From Chryseobacterium bernardetii (GTDB taxonomy: Bacteria > Bacteroidota > Bacteroidia > Flavobacteriales > Weeksellaceae): DNA of 64,000 bases. The stretch lies in the NCBI RefSeq assembly GCF_003815975.1, contig NZ_CP033932.1, positions 372,001-436,000 on the forward strand. The letters run 5' to 3'. Below the pieces are notes generated by a model that saw nothing but the letters and a program-made list of their open reading frames with translations, searched no databases and was not told where the DNA came from. A program made the position numbers and the translations under genes. Shown here one piece after another: positions 15,095 through 24,341 of the stretch; the first letter of the stretch is position 1, and each line of letters begins with the position of its first letter.

Positions 15095-15919
15095 TTAATT
15101 TGTAGGAACAGCATACATAATATTTTCACCCCAATTTCCGCCAAATCCCTGGAAATAAGTACCGGCTGTCTGTGCCCCGCCAACAACATTCATACCTGCA
15201 ATATATTTATACCTCTTTACAGCACCGGAAGAATTATTAATTACCAGACTTCCCTGCATTAATGAAAAACGGGTAAGTCCCGGAGCTGTTGGCCCTTGTA
15301 TTAACCCACTTACTAAGGTAGGTGCTTCTGTAAGATCTGCTGAGAATGTACCTATATCTCCGGGTACAATATTAGGATCATCTGAAAAACTGGTCCTTAG
15401 CCACATCCATTGATCGCTGGTTAATACAGCTCCGGCAGGAATGATAAGTTGCTGCACTGTGACAAGCCATTTACCGGGTGGTAAATCTATATAGGAGCCG
15501 GTATATCTGGCATCATTTGTAAAAACAAAAGGAAAATCTATTCCCGCTCCGTTCACTCCACGCAAAACGGTTAACCTTACAGGCTTCCATAAGCCATTAC
15601 CGTTAGCGTCCGAAGTTAGTACATAGTTTTCGTTTTGTGCTCCGTCTGCTATTTTTATTCCGGAAACAGGTGTTGCTAAGGTTCCGGTGGTCTTAATATC
15701 CAGACTTGTAGCAGGGTTATTATTTCCGATCCCTATATATCCGCCAGATGTCATTACTACATCATCTGTTTGATTAGCCTGGCTTACAGGTCCTGAAATT
15801 TCATTATTCTTTTTTCCATCCATGTGAAACACAGCTTGGGGGTTAGGTGTATTAACTCCTATCTGGGCAAAGCCTAAATGAGTTATACCCATAAATAGTA
15901 CAATGGTTAGTTTTTTCAT
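15095..15919 (-). CDS. Secreted protein with IGVNTPNP-type N terminus
   Basis: The 274-residue protein has a signal peptide (MKKLTIVLFMGITHLGFA) followed directly by QIGVNTPNPQAVFHMDG and then YIGIGNNNPATSLDIKTTG, the two-fold repeat that starts many large families of exported proteins in Chryseobacterium and relatives. The C-terminal 180 residues are beta-rich and include PPGKWLVTVQQLIIPAGAVL, which resembles a C1q/TNF-like or bacterial appendage sandwich. No type IX sorting domain is seen. Function is unknown. It is downstream of a related gene on the same strand. Confidence 0.7.
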   Translation of the reverse strand: MKKLTIVLFMGITHLGFAQIGVNTPNPQAVFHMDGKKNNEISGPVSQANQTDDVVMTSGGYIGIGNNNPATSLDIKTTGTLATPVSGIKIADGAQNENYVLTSDANGNGLWKPVRLTVLRGVNGAGIDFPFVFTNDARYTGSYIDLPPGKWLVTVQQLIIPAGAVLTSDQWMWLRTSFSDDPNIVPGDIGTFSADLTEAPTLVSGLIQGPTAPGLTRFSLMQGSLVINNSSGAVKRYKYIAGMNVVGGAQTAGTYFQGFGGNWGENIMYAVPTN

Positions 15920-15943
15920 ATTTTTTTAAGAATTAATTGAACA

Positions 15944-15974
15944 TGATAAAAGCCTCAACAGTTCGTTAAGGCTT
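15944..15974 (-). terminator. Terminator of the secreted-protein gene at 15996
   Basis: On the reverse strand AAGCCTT pairs with AGGCTT around a 12-base loop and is followed by TTATC. It lies about 20 bases after the stop codon and separates the two secreted-protein genes. Confidence 0.55.
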
Positions 15975-15995
15975 ACTTTCTATAAAAGCGATCTA

Positions 15996-16922
15996 TTAAT
16001 TAGCTATTTTATAACCATAAATGGAAGTTGCAGTTACCTGATACTGGGCTCCTAAGTTATTCAATTGTGCCGCTGATGCCATACTTACCGTTTCTCCTGC
16101 ATTCAGATGAACAACCGCAGAAACAATTCCTGATGCAAAAATACCGGGATTGGTATGGAAGTTTTGTACAAGCTGATTATTCGGCGTTGTAGCAAAATTC
16201 TTCACAAGATATAATACACACCAGGCAAAAGCAGGCTGCCCCGCAACCTCTGAATTATCAAACTGGGCAGAGCCATAAACCATATAATAACCTTCTGTAG
16301 GTGCAGTAAATCTCCCTGTTGAAAGGTTAACCCCATTTGCTGTATTTATGGCCATACCTTGAGGGTATTTAATCTCCGTTTTTTCCCATGCACTTCCGGT
16401 TGTAGCAGTACAATTCTGTTTAACGGCATTCTGCTGGGCGGAAGAGAAAAGATAGGTTTGTGAAACTGGAGGCATGTTATTAGAACTTGAAAATAATACC
16501 AGCTCCCATGTTGTGCCGGAAAGCGTTCCTTTGCTGACCAGAAATGCATAATATCCGGAAGGAATATCGATAGAAGCAACACCGGGGCCGTTCTGGTTAT
16601 CTATAAGCTCTCCTCCGGAGGCAGCTATCGAAAGAATACCAGATCCTGTATTTTTAAAGTGGTAGGTTCTTCCTGAAAAATTACCTGCTCCATTTATTGC
16701 TGCGGGCAATGTTAAAGTTCCGCTATTTGCAGAATTATAAGCAATATAATAATCATTAGCCCCTACAGCTCCACTTGCAGATACTATTCTATAAGTTGCG
16801 GCAAAGGAACCGTTAACAGTCAGGCTGCTCGTAGGATTTGGCGTATTTATGCCTACTTGGGCATTTACCTTCAAACTACTCAGACCTGCTAGAAAAGCAA
16901 TGAAAAATAAATTTGTTCTCAT
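15996..16922 (-). CDS. Secreted protein with VGINTPNP N terminus and C1q-like C-terminal region
   Basis: The ATG at 16922 (MRTNLFFIAFLAGLSSLKVN) gives 308 residues with a signal peptide; the further in-frame start at 17003 adds 27 residues that do not look like a leader. After cleavage comes AQVGINTPNPTSSLTVNGSF. Residues about 180-308 (GRFTAPTEGYYMVYGSAQFD, VSAVVHLNAGETVSMASAAQ) read like a C1q/TNF-type beta sandwich. It shares its N-terminal motif with the next gene downstream, so the two may be diverged paralogues. Surface or extracellular location is inferred. Confidence 0.7.
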   Translation of the reverse strand: MRTNLFFIAFLAGLSSLKVNAQVGINTPNPTSSLTVNGSFAATYRIVSASGAVGANDYYIAYNSANSGTLTLPAAINGAGNFSGRTYHFKNTGSGILSIAASGGELIDNQNGPGVASIDIPSGYYAFLVSKGTLSGTTWELVLFSSSNNMPPVSQTYLFSSAQQNAVKQNCTATTGSAWEKTEIKYPQGMAINTANGVNLSTGRFTAPTEGYYMVYGSAQFDNSEVAGQPAFAWCVLYLVKNFATTPNNQLVQNFHTNPGIFASGIVSAVVHLNAGETVSMASAAQLNNLGAQYQVTATSIYGYKIAN

Positions 16923-17103
16923 AATCAAAAAAATGTTTTTAGAATCCGAAAGAAATTGTGCATCAATAGGGTATCCCAATCGTTTGTCCGATGGGATTTT
17001 CATGAGACTAACTTACTCCGAAAAATAAAGATTTCACCTAAAGGCTCTGTACGCATTTTTCCACAAAACTGTACGTGTTTTATGACATGAGAAGCATTAT
17101 ATA

Positions 17104-17718
17104 TTAGTGAATTTCGTTGTAAATTTCCAGCAGTTCAATCAGATTCTTGATTTTTAATTTCTGATAAACTCTTCTCTTATAAGTTCCAACAGTAGATTCT
17201 TCAATATTGAGTACATTGGCTATCTCGAGGTTACCGTTTCCTTTTGCAAGAAGATCGAAAACCTGCAGTTCCCTTTCAGAAAGAATTTCTACAGGGCTTT
17301 TCTTCTGCATTTGTATCACCATCTCATTAAGTACTCCAGGGGTATAATAGTAACCGTCTTTAAAGATCCCTTCTATTGTTTTTACAAAAGTTTCCGGATT
17401 GCTGAGTTTATTTAAAAAACCATTTGCCCCTTCCTGAATATACTGCATGGCAATACTTTCTTTGTAAGAGGTAAAAATTAAGACCAGAGTTTCTTCACTG
17501 ATGCTTTTAATTTCCTTAACCATCGACTTAAAAGTACTTCCCGGAAGTTCAATGTCCAAAATCACAAGATCAAATTTCACTGCCCGCAATTTTTCTCTCA
17601 CCTCATCATAGGTTTCTGCAAAATCTATATCAAATCTTTCAAAATTCTTTTCCAGAATCAGAGCAGTCCCGATTCTTACCACATGATGGTCATCTGCTAT
17701 TAATATTCTTTTCGTCAT
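17104..17718 (-). CDS. NarL/FixJ-type response regulator
   Basis: 204 residues. The receiver domain (1-120) shows ADDHHVVRIG at the acidic pocket, LVILDIELPG with the phospho-acceptor Asp near residue 54, and FTSYKE plus NGFLNKLSNPE for the conserved Thr/Ser and Lys. The C-terminal LuxR-type HTH is SERELQVFDLLAKGNGNLEIANVLNIEESTVGTYKRRVYQKL. The start codon overlaps the sensor kinase stop as ATGA (17715-17718), so the two are translationally coupled. It should activate or repress genes in response to that kinase. Confidence 0.93.
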   Translation of the reverse strand: MTKRILIADDHHVVRIGTALILEKNFERFDIDFAETYDEVREKLRAVKFDLVILDIELPGSTFKSMVKEIKSISEETLVLIFTSYKESIAMQYIQEGANGFLNKLSNPETFVKTIEGIFKDGYYYTPGVLNEMVIQMQKKSPVEILSERELQVFDLLAKGNGNLEIANVLNIEESTVGTYKRRVYQKLKIKNLIELLEIYNEIH

Positions 17719-20684
17719 AATGTAATATAGATTGTAATGCGTGTTCCCTTTGGTGTATTTTCATGAAAGGCCATTTTTCCACTGATTTTCATCATCAATT
17801 GAATGACCATATGCAAGCCCAGTCCGTAATTTTTAAAAGTCAAATGTTCATTTTCCGTTTTTATGAAAAGTTGAGAGTAATAAGCTCTCTGTTCGGCAGA
17901 CATTCCGCTTCCTGTATCTGCAATGCTGATTTCTATATACTTTTCCGAAGACGTTGAAGTGATGATAATTTCTCCGTCTGAAGTATTTTTTACCGCGTTG
18001 TCTATAATATTATGGAAAACAGCAAGAAGAATATTTTTATTGATTTTGGCAGTAAGCTGGTGGTCACAGAAATTATAAATGAAAGTATTTTTCCGGGCTG
18101 CAATTTCTTCAAACAATAATTTCTTTGTTTCAATCAGGTCATATACCGGATATTCAGTTTCTGTAGCATTTTCCTGTTTGTAGAGCTCTGTATACTCTTT
18201 CAGGCTTAATGTAAATTTATATAATTGTTCTGAGGTTTTATAGATACTGTCAAAATATTTTTTCTGGGTTTTAGCATCGTCAGATTGTGTAAGTTCCTGC
18301 GAAAGAAGAGCAATAAACTTAACCGGAGTGGTAATATCATGGCTGATGCTTTCCATCAGTTTCTTCTGATAATCAGATTCAGTTTTAAGCTTGTTATTCG
18401 TTTCCTGAAGCTCTTTATCCTTATGAATAAGTGTATTTTTCAGAGCCTTGTTTTTCAGTCTTAAAAAATTGGTCCTGATCTGTATTCCGATGATAAGAAT
18501 TAAAATAACAAACCCAACAATTAAAATTTTAAAAGGCAGGGTCTGATAAAAATAAGCCTCAATTTCTATAGGAAGGCTTTTATAAACAAATTTTCCGGTT
18601 TCGGAAGATAAGAATCTAATAAGTAAGCTATATTTCCCTGGCTCTATATTGGATAATCTGAATGTTCTGTCATTTTTAATATTGATCCAATGGCTAGTTT
18701 CTTCTCCTATCAGCTTTGCCTGAAGATAGATATTCTCCAGGTTGGTATAGTAAGGAATATCAATATAGATTTCAGCATTTTTAGAACCGCATTTCATGAA
18801 AAATTCATCTTTTAACCGAATCATTTTACCGTCTACTTTTGCTCTTTCTATATACAGATCTTGTGCTGCCGGAAAATAAGTTTTAACATGCTGAGGAGTA
18901 AAAAACACAAATCCTTCCATGGAAGGAAATACAAATTGTCCATCGTCAAGAATATTCGCATCCGGATCAGCACTTCCATTGAATTCATTATTTAAAAACC
19001 CATGTTCTTTGGTATATCGATAGTAGGTAACAGGTTCTTTAAGACTTTTCAAAGATTCCAGAAGTTTTGTTTTATTAATTTTAAATAATCCGTTATTAGA
19101 AGAAATCCAAAAATTTGAATTTTTATCTTCCAAAATATGATGAGCATTGGCAAGAAAATCATTTTTATCCACAGGAACTTTAACAACCTGATAATCTTTT
19201 AACCAATATATACCTTGATTATAGGTGGTAAACCAGATATTTCCGTCAGTAGTTCTTATGATCTGCTTTACCGGAAGATTCTGCCCGATCTGCCTTACAA
19301 TTTTATTCTGAGAAAGAGAGAAAACACTTATCCCATTACTCCCGCCTAAATAAAGAAGCTCTTCATTATATCTGAGAATAGTATCTGTATTATTTTCACA
19401 GGGAATAACCTTTACTATTCTCTTAAAATTATCGTGGTCAAATATATAGAGATAAAATCTATTTCTATCCGAAACAGATACCATATACATACCTCCATTT
19501 TTATACAAGCCGACTATTTCCTTCTTATCAAAAGAGACAGAATCATACTTTGTAAATCCTGTCTTTTTATATCTTATATGAATAGAATTATTTTCCCGGT
19601 ACACAAGATTTCCGGAATCATCCTGAAAAATATAACGTTTATCATAAGATTGGGGAGCCTTATATAATCTTTCTGATTTATTTTTATAATACCTGACCCC
19701 TTCCTGCGTTAAAACAGAATTTTCACCATACGGAATAGCAGCATAACAAACCTCATCCTGATAAGGCAAACTCTTTCTGGAAACCGAAAAATCAGATAGG
19801 CTTAGAATTGTAAGTCCGTTAATGGAACTGCCAATATATAATTTACGGGAAGCATCATCATAAAACATTGCCCCCGATATTTCCTTATCTATATTCTTGT
19901 ATTCCAATACATAAGCAAGATCCAGCTTTCCTTCTAAAAACTGACTCCTGAATATTTTACCATGATTGATCATAAAAACCTGACCTGTAATCTGTTGCCA
20001 GTAAATTCTTGTTTCAGGATCAGTATATGTAGACGGGGCATCAACATAAAAGTATTTTCCGTGATACAATTGAAGTATCTTTTTGTTTCCCGGATCAGCA
20101 ATAAAAACATTTTCTCCATGAACGAATAACCTCTTTAATCTGTTTCTTGGAAATTCAAAATCAAGTTTTATACGTTGCTTGCTTTTACGGTCAACATAAA
20201 CAATACTATTTTTTTCAAAATAATATGTTCCGGTCTTCAACTGAACAAAATAAGAGTCTATAAAAGAGACATATCTTACCGTAACATTATTTTTTAAAAG
20301 CCTTTTGTATATTCTATTGTCTTTCGATATATCCGGCTTAAGAGTTTTATTGAAAGGAATAATAGCCGGCCTTCTTTGAGAAATCAGCAGAACGTTTTTT
20401 TCAGAATTATTGAAAACAGCAATACTGTCTTTTTTTATGTTGCCATAAAAATCACCAAAACTCAGATTGTTAAGTTTGAAATCTTTGTATTGCACAAAAT
20501 TACTGCCATCATACCGAAGAACCCGCCCCTCCATAGACAGCCATATGAAACCGTGCTTATCCTTTACAATGTCTTTGATGCTGTTTTGAGGCAGCCCATT
20601 ATCCATAGTATACCATTGCCTGGTATAGCTTTGCCCGTTACTACATATAAAAAATAACAAAACAATAAAGGACAAAAGCTTCAT
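17715..20684 (-). CDS. Two-component sensor histidine kinase with periplasmic beta-propeller
   Basis: 989 residues. A signal peptide (MKLLSFIVLLFFICSNGQ) leads into a periplasmic two-component-regulator propeller: QWYTMDNGLPQNSIKDIVKD, then blades such as GFIWLSMEGRVLRYDG, NIWFTTYNQGIYWLKD and NFWISSNNGLFKINK. A Y_Y_Y-type domain precedes a transmembrane helix at about 715-736. The cytoplasmic part has a HisKA motif, SISHDITTPVKF, with His782, and an ATPase domain (HNIIDNAVKN, IADTGSGM, NYGLGLHMV). No receiver or AraC domain is fused, unlike the hybrid sensors of Bacteroides. The ligand is unknown. Confidence 0.92.
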   Translation of the reverse strand: MKLLSFIVLLFFICSNGQSYTRQWYTMDNGLPQNSIKDIVKDKHGFIWLSMEGRVLRYDGSNFVQYKDFKLNNLSFGDFYGNIKKDSIAVFNNSEKNVLLISQRRPAIIPFNKTLKPDISKDNRIYKRLLKNNVTVRYVSFIDSYFVQLKTGTYYFEKNSIVYVDRKSKQRIKLDFEFPRNRLKRLFVHGENVFIADPGNKKILQLYHGKYFYVDAPSTYTDPETRIYWQQITGQVFMINHGKIFRSQFLEGKLDLAYVLEYKNIDKEISGAMFYDDASRKLYIGSSINGLTILSLSDFSVSRKSLPYQDEVCYAAIPYGENSVLTQEGVRYYKNKSERLYKAPQSYDKRYIFQDDSGNLVYRENNSIHIRYKKTGFTKYDSVSFDKKEIVGLYKNGGMYMVSVSDRNRFYLYIFDHDNFKRIVKVIPCENNTDTILRYNEELLYLGGSNGISVFSLSQNKIVRQIGQNLPVKQIIRTTDGNIWFTTYNQGIYWLKDYQVVKVPVDKNDFLANAHHILEDKNSNFWISSNNGLFKINKTKLLESLKSLKEPVTYYRYTKEHGFLNNEFNGSADPDANILDDGQFVFPSMEGFVFFTPQHVKTYFPAAQDLYIERAKVDGKMIRLKDEFFMKCGSKNAEIYIDIPYYTNLENIYLQAKLIGEETSHWINIKNDRTFRLSNIEPGKYSLLIRFLSSETGKFVYKSLPIEIEAYFYQTLPFKILIVGFVILILIIGIQIRTNFLRLKNKALKNTLIHKDKELQETNNKLKTESDYQKKLMESISHDITTPVKFIALLSQELTQSDDAKTQKKYFDSIYKTSEQLYKFTLSLKEYTELYKQENATETEYPVYDLIETKKLLFEEIAARKNTFIYNFCDHQLTAKINKNILLAVFHNIIDNAVKNTSDGEIIITSTSSEKYIEISIADTGSGMSAEQRAYYSQLFIKTENEHLTFKNYGLGLHMVIQLMMKISGKMAFHENTPKGTRITIYITL

Positions 20685-20711
20685 TCCGATTAGGCTACAT
20701 TATTTTCATGA

Positions 20712-20719
20712 CAAATATA
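20712..20719 (-). promoter_or_regulatory. -7 box of the two-component operon
   Basis: TATATTTG on the reverse strand, 27 bases upstream of the kinase ATG at 20684, matches TAnnTTTG exactly. It should drive both the kinase and the overlapping regulator gene. Confidence 0.5.
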
Positions 20720-20887
20720 TCATAGAAATTCAATATTATTGTAAATATTTATCCACAAACATGTGATTTTTTTTCTACATAATTATTTATGAATATTTTA
20801 TCTATTATAATAAATTTGAAATATCAAGACTTGTTCCCACATCATTGTCTTTATCATCAGGTTCATACTAGAAACACAATTTTACTG

Positions 20888-20930
20888 TAAAAATAATGAC
20901 CTTTCTCCATCCATATCGAGAAGGTCATTA
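20888..20930 (-). terminator. Terminator of xre copy 1
   Basis: On the reverse strand AATGACCTTCTC pairs with GAGAAAGGTCATT (one bulged A) around a 10-base loop, followed by a T tract. It lies about 33 bases after the stop. Confidence 0.7.
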
Positions 20931-20962
20931 TAGTATATTGATACAATGTAAAACTGAAGAAA

Positions 20963-21262
20963 TTAAAGGTATTCTTTCGGAATCGGAATATTATTCATTT
21001 TCATATACTCCAGAAGACCCTGATATTTATCTTCATATTCATCATCTGCTCCACATTTATGAGAGATGCTGCAAATATCGGAAGGTCTAATTTCTAAAAT
21101 ATCTGAGATTTTAGTCAGAGTCTCCAGATTGATCTTCACCTTGGAGTTCTCAATATCGGAATATGCTTTTTGGGAAATTCCCATTTCAAAAGCCATATAT
21201 TCCTGCGTAAGGTCTTTACTCCTACGGATTTTCCTGATATTTTGTCCACATATTTTCATCAT
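20963..21262 (-). CDS. Small XRE-family HTH protein, copy 1
   Basis: 99 residues: IRKIRRSKDLTQEYMAFEMG and ISQKAYSDIENSKVKINLET form a complete Cro/C1 HTH, followed by LTKISDILEIRPSDIC. The last 35 residues are a polar tail (DDEYEDKYQGLLEYMKMNNI). It differs from the copy at 21564 by one residue, Ala for Thr after SHKCG. The two start codons (MM) are both plausible. It is oriented away from ccoNO. Such small XRE proteins often repress their own promoter, but no target is known here. Confidence 0.85.
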   Translation of the reverse strand: MMKICGQNIRKIRRSKDLTQEYMAFEMGISQKAYSDIENSKVKINLETLTKISDILEIRPSDICSISHKCGADDEYEDKYQGLLEYMKMNNIPIPKEYL

Positions 21263-21489
21263 TCCTGTTTTAGTAGTTTTCGGTATATTTTAGAAGTTGA
21301 GCTATTAGTCTTCAACAAAGTTAATAAATACCTTTGGCAAAATATTATACACGTTACATGATATTTACTTTTAATATAGAAAAAAGGCGAAAATAAAACA
21401 TTTTCAGAGTAAATATCACTTCGGTCAAGACTTGTTCCCACATCATTGTCTTTATCATCAGGTTCATACTAGAAACACAATTTTACTGT

Positions 21490-21531
21490 AAAAAAAATGG
21501 CCTTTCTCCATCCATATCGAGAAGGTCATTA
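21490..21531 (-). terminator. Terminator of xre copy 2
   Basis: This is the same hairpin as at 20888, but one change (GGCCATT for GGTCATT) puts a mismatch in the stem while the T tract has grown. It may be slightly weaker or rely more on the tract. Confidence 0.65.
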
Positions 21532-21563
21532 TAGTATATTGATACAATGTAAAACTGAAGAAG

Positions 21564-21863
21564 TTAAAGGTATTCTTTCGGGATCGGAATATTATTCATT
21601 TTCATATACTCCAGAAGACCCTGATATTTATCTTCATATTCATCATCGGTTCCACATTTATGAGAGATGCTGCAAATATCGGAAGGTCTAATTTCTAAAA
21701 TATCTGAGATTTTAGTCAGAGTCTCCAGATTGATCTTCACCTTGGAGTTCTCAATATCGGAATATGCTTTTTGGGAAATTCCCATTTCAAAAGCCATATA
21801 TTCCTGCGTAAGGTCTTTACTCCTACGGATTTTCCTGATATTTTGTCCACATATTTTCATCAT
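21564..21863 (-). CDS. Small XRE-family HTH protein, copy 2
   Basis: 99 residues, identical to the protein at 20963 apart from Thr for Ala in SHKCGTDDEYED. The HTH is intact, so both copies are probably functional. It is divergent from ccoNO, with 180 bases between the two start codons. The shared upstream region carries a -7 box for each direction and two inverted repeats, making this protein a possible local regulator of itself and perhaps of the oxidase; the latter is speculation. Confidence 0.85.
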   Translation of the reverse strand: MMKICGQNIRKIRRSKDLTQEYMAFEMGISQKAYSDIENSKVKINLETLTKISDILEIRPSDICSISHKCGTDDEYEDKYQGLLEYMKMNNIPIPKEYL

Positions 21864-21896
21864 TCCTGTTTTAGTAGTTTTCGGTATATTTTAGAA

Positions 21897-22019
21897 GTTG
21901 AGCTATTAGTCTTCAACAAAGTTAATAAATACCTTTGGCAAAACATTATACACGTTACATGATATTTACTTTTAATATAGAAAAAGGCGAAAAATAAACC
22001 ATTTTCACAGTAAATATCA
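21897..22019. promoter_or_regulatory. Divergent xre/ccoNO promoter region with inverted repeats
   Basis: TAACTTTG (21917-21924, minus) points towards xre and TACCTTTG (21930-21937, plus) towards ccoNO; both fit TAnnTTTG. GTTGA/TCAAC arms at 21897-21917 overlap the xre start site region. A perfect 10-bp pair, TGATATTTAC (21960-21969) and GTAAATATCA (22010-22019), lies in the ccoNO leader. An FNR-type TTGA-N6-TCAA site was not found. Operator roles are inferred. The same elements occur in unit 1. Confidence 0.4.
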
Positions 22020-22043
22020 CTTCGGTAAACACTATTGGAATTT

Positions 22044-24323
22044 ATGGAGACGCAAAAATTTAATTATGACAATAATATTGTCAGGGCATTCCTCTATGCA
22101 ACAATCGCATTTGGACTCGTCGGATTTCTGCTTGGGCTTACTGCCGCATTGATGCTTTTTTATCCTGAGTTACCTGAATTTTTATTCGGTACAGATGATA
22201 CCACTATTAAAAGTCTGGCATCCGGTAATATTCAGGGACTAATTAACACTCAGGGAGCCATGGGCTTCGGAAGGATCAGAATGCTTCACACGAGTGCCGT
22301 AATCTTTGCCTTTGTCTGTAACTCTTTCTTCTGTGGCGCTTACTACAGCATGCAGAGGTTACTTAAAACAAGAATGTATAGTGATACACTTTCATGGATT
22401 CACTTCTGGTCATGGCAATTTATGATCGTTACCGTAGTGATCACATTCTTAATGGGAATCAATACTTCTAAAGAATATGCTGAACACGAGTGGCCTATTG
22501 ATATACTGATAGCCTTCTCATGGATCATATTCGGTATCAATATGTTCGGAACCATTGCTAAAAGAAGGGTAAGGCATTTATATGTTGCCATCTGGTTCTA
22601 TATGGCAACATGGATTGCTGTAGCAATGCTTCACATCTTCAATAACCTTGAAGTTCCGTTATCTTTCACAAGCTGGAAATCTTATTCTGTATATTCAGGG
22701 GTAAAAGATGCATTGGTACAATGGTGGTACGGGCACAATGCGGTAGCATTCGTATTAACCACCCCTGTACTGGGTCTCATGTATTATTTTATGCCAAAAG
22801 CAGCTCAGCGACCAGTATTCTCATACAAATTATCCATTATTCACTTCTGGTCGCTGATTTTTGTATACCTTTGGGCCGGCCCTCACCACCTGCAATATAC
22901 AGCATTACCGGCTTGGGCACAGGCTGTAGGAACCGGTTTCTCTATCATGCTGATCGCTCCGTCATGGGGAGGAATGCTGAATGGTCTTCTTACCTTAAGA
23001 GGAGCATGGGATAAAGTGAGAGAAAATCCGATTCTGAAATTCTTTGTGGTTGCTGTTACCTGTTATGGTATGGCTACTTTCGAAGGACCTCTGTTAGCAA
23101 CAAAATCATTAAATAAAATTGGTCACTATACCGACTGGGTAATCGGTCACGTACATATTGGTGCACTTGGATGGAATGGTTTTATGGCATTCGGAATTGT
23201 TTATTACCTGGTCCCAATGATGTGGAGAACAAAACTTTGGTCTGTAAAATTAGCGAACTGGCATTTCTGGCTGGGAACATTAGGAATTATTTTCTATGCC
23301 GTACCTATGTATATTTCAGGGTTCACACAGGGATTGATGTGGAAACAGTTCAATCCGGACGGAACATTATTATGGAAAAACTGGCTGGATACCGTAACCG
23401 CTGTTATTCCTTACTATAAAATGAGATTCTTAGGTGGTCTATTCTATATTTCAGGAGCTATTCTGATGGTTGTAAATGTCATCAAAACAATTAAGGCTGG
23501 TTCATTCCAGAAAGAAGTTCCTGCAGAAGCCCCTGCACTGGCCAATATCGGAACTGCAAGAAAAGAAGGTGAAGGCTTACACCTTTGGCTGGAAAGAACT
23601 CCTACTCTCCTTGCTATATTAGCTTTCATTACAGTAGCTATTGGTGGACTGGTGGAAATTATTCCAACACTATCTCTAAAACAAAGTATTCCGACCATTA
23701 CTGCTGTGAAGCCTTATACTCCACTGGAACTGGAAGGTAGAGACCTGTATATCCGCGAAGGATGTAATGCATGCCACTCTCAGATGATCAGACCATTCCG
23801 TGATGAAGTGGTAAGATTTGAAGGAAAAAACGGACAATATTCCAAAGCAGGAGAATTCATATATGACAGACCATTCTTATGGGGATCTAAAAGAACAGGA
23901 CCGGACCTTCACAGAGAAGGAGGCAGAAATCCTGATTCATGGCACTTTAAGCACATGTACAACCCAAGAATTACATCTGCAGGTTCTATCATGCCACGTT
24001 TCCCTTGGTTAATTACCAATAAACTGGACCGTACTCAGATGGTGGATAAAATGAAGTTAATGAAAAACGCATTTGATGTTCCTTATACAAAAGCTCAGAT
24101 TGATTCTGCCAACCAATGGGCAGATAACCAATCAAAAGCTATCGTAAAGAGAATTTATTCAGAAGCTACTGATGTAAAAGATCAGATGGCAAAAGAAAAA
24201 ACAGCAAAAGGTGCCGCTTATGTACCGCTTGAACAAAGAGAAATCGTAGCAATGATCGCTTATCTTCAAAGATTAGGAACAGACATTAAAACGACACAGA
24301 TCCAAACCGCAAGTGCAGAGTAA
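22044..24323 (+). CDS. ccoNO: cbb3-type cytochrome c oxidase, fused subunits I and II (CcoN-CcoO)
   Basis: 759 residues from the ATG at 22044 (METQKFNYDNNIVRAFLYAT); the upstream TTG adds three residues only. The CcoN part has about 12-14 transmembrane helices and the haem-copper ligands: RMLHTSAVIFAF, WYGHNAVAF, GPHHLQYT and WVIGHVHIGALGWN, with FGIVYYLVPMMW holding the cross-linked tyrosine. The CcoO part begins after residue ~520 with one helix and a single haem c site, CNACHSQM at 574-581. CcoNO fusion is usual in Bacteroidota. It reduces oxygen at high affinity in the inner membrane. Confidence 0.95.
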   Translation: METQKFNYDNNIVRAFLYATIAFGLVGFLLGLTAALMLFYPELPEFLFGTDDTTIKSLASGNIQGLINTQGAMGFGRIRMLHTSAVIFAFVCNSFFCGAYYSMQRLLKTRMYSDTLSWIHFWSWQFMIVTVVITFLMGINTSKEYAEHEWPIDILIAFSWIIFGINMFGTIAKRRVRHLYVAIWFYMATWIAVAMLHIFNNLEVPLSFTSWKSYSVYSGVKDALVQWWYGHNAVAFVLTTPVLGLMYYFMPKAAQRPVFSYKLSIIHFWSLIFVYLWAGPHHLQYTALPAWAQAVGTGFSIMLIAPSWGGMLNGLLTLRGAWDKVRENPILKFFVVAVTCYGMATFEGPLLATKSLNKIGHYTDWVIGHVHIGALGWNGFMAFGIVYYLVPMMWRTKLWSVKLANWHFWLGTLGIIFYAVPMYISGFTQGLMWKQFNPDGTLLWKNWLDTVTAVIPYYKMRFLGGLFYISGAILMVVNVIKTIKAGSFQKEVPAEAPALANIGTARKEGEGLHLWLERTPTLLAILAFITVAIGGLVEIIPTLSLKQSIPTITAVKPYTPLELEGRDLYIREGCNACHSQMIRPFRDEVVRFEGKNGQYSKAGEFIYDRPFLWGSKRTGPDLHREGGRNPDSWHFKHMYNPRITSAGSIMPRFPWLITNKLDRTQMVDKMKLMKNAFDVPYTKAQIDSANQWADNQSKAIVKRIYSEATDVKDQMAKEKTAKGAAYVPLEQREIVAMIAYLQRLGTDIKTTQIQTASAE

Positions 24324-24341
24324 TCATTAAAAATTGATGTA

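Larger units (their letters stand above)
20825..21425 (-). repeat. Tandem duplication, unit 1 (601 bp)
   Basis: The unit runs from CAAGACTTGTTCCC to ...ATCACTTCGGT and is repeated immediately as 21426-22026 at an offset of exactly 601 bases. The copies differ at only about ten positions, most outside the coding region. Each unit holds one xre gene with its terminator and upstream region. Confidence 0.95.
21426..22026 (-). repeat. Tandem duplication, unit 2 (601 bp)
   Basis: This is the second unit, starting CAAGACTTGTTCCC at 21426 and ending CTTCGGT at 22026, 17 bases before the ccoNO ATG. Because its end abuts ccoNO, the oxidase genes have the same upstream sequence as unit 1 carries before unit 2. 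The low divergence points to a recent duplication. Confidence 0.95.

Noticed and set aside
21896..21917. FNR/CRP-type operator before ccoNO
   Set aside because: TTGA and TCAA are present but spaced 11 bases apart instead of 6.
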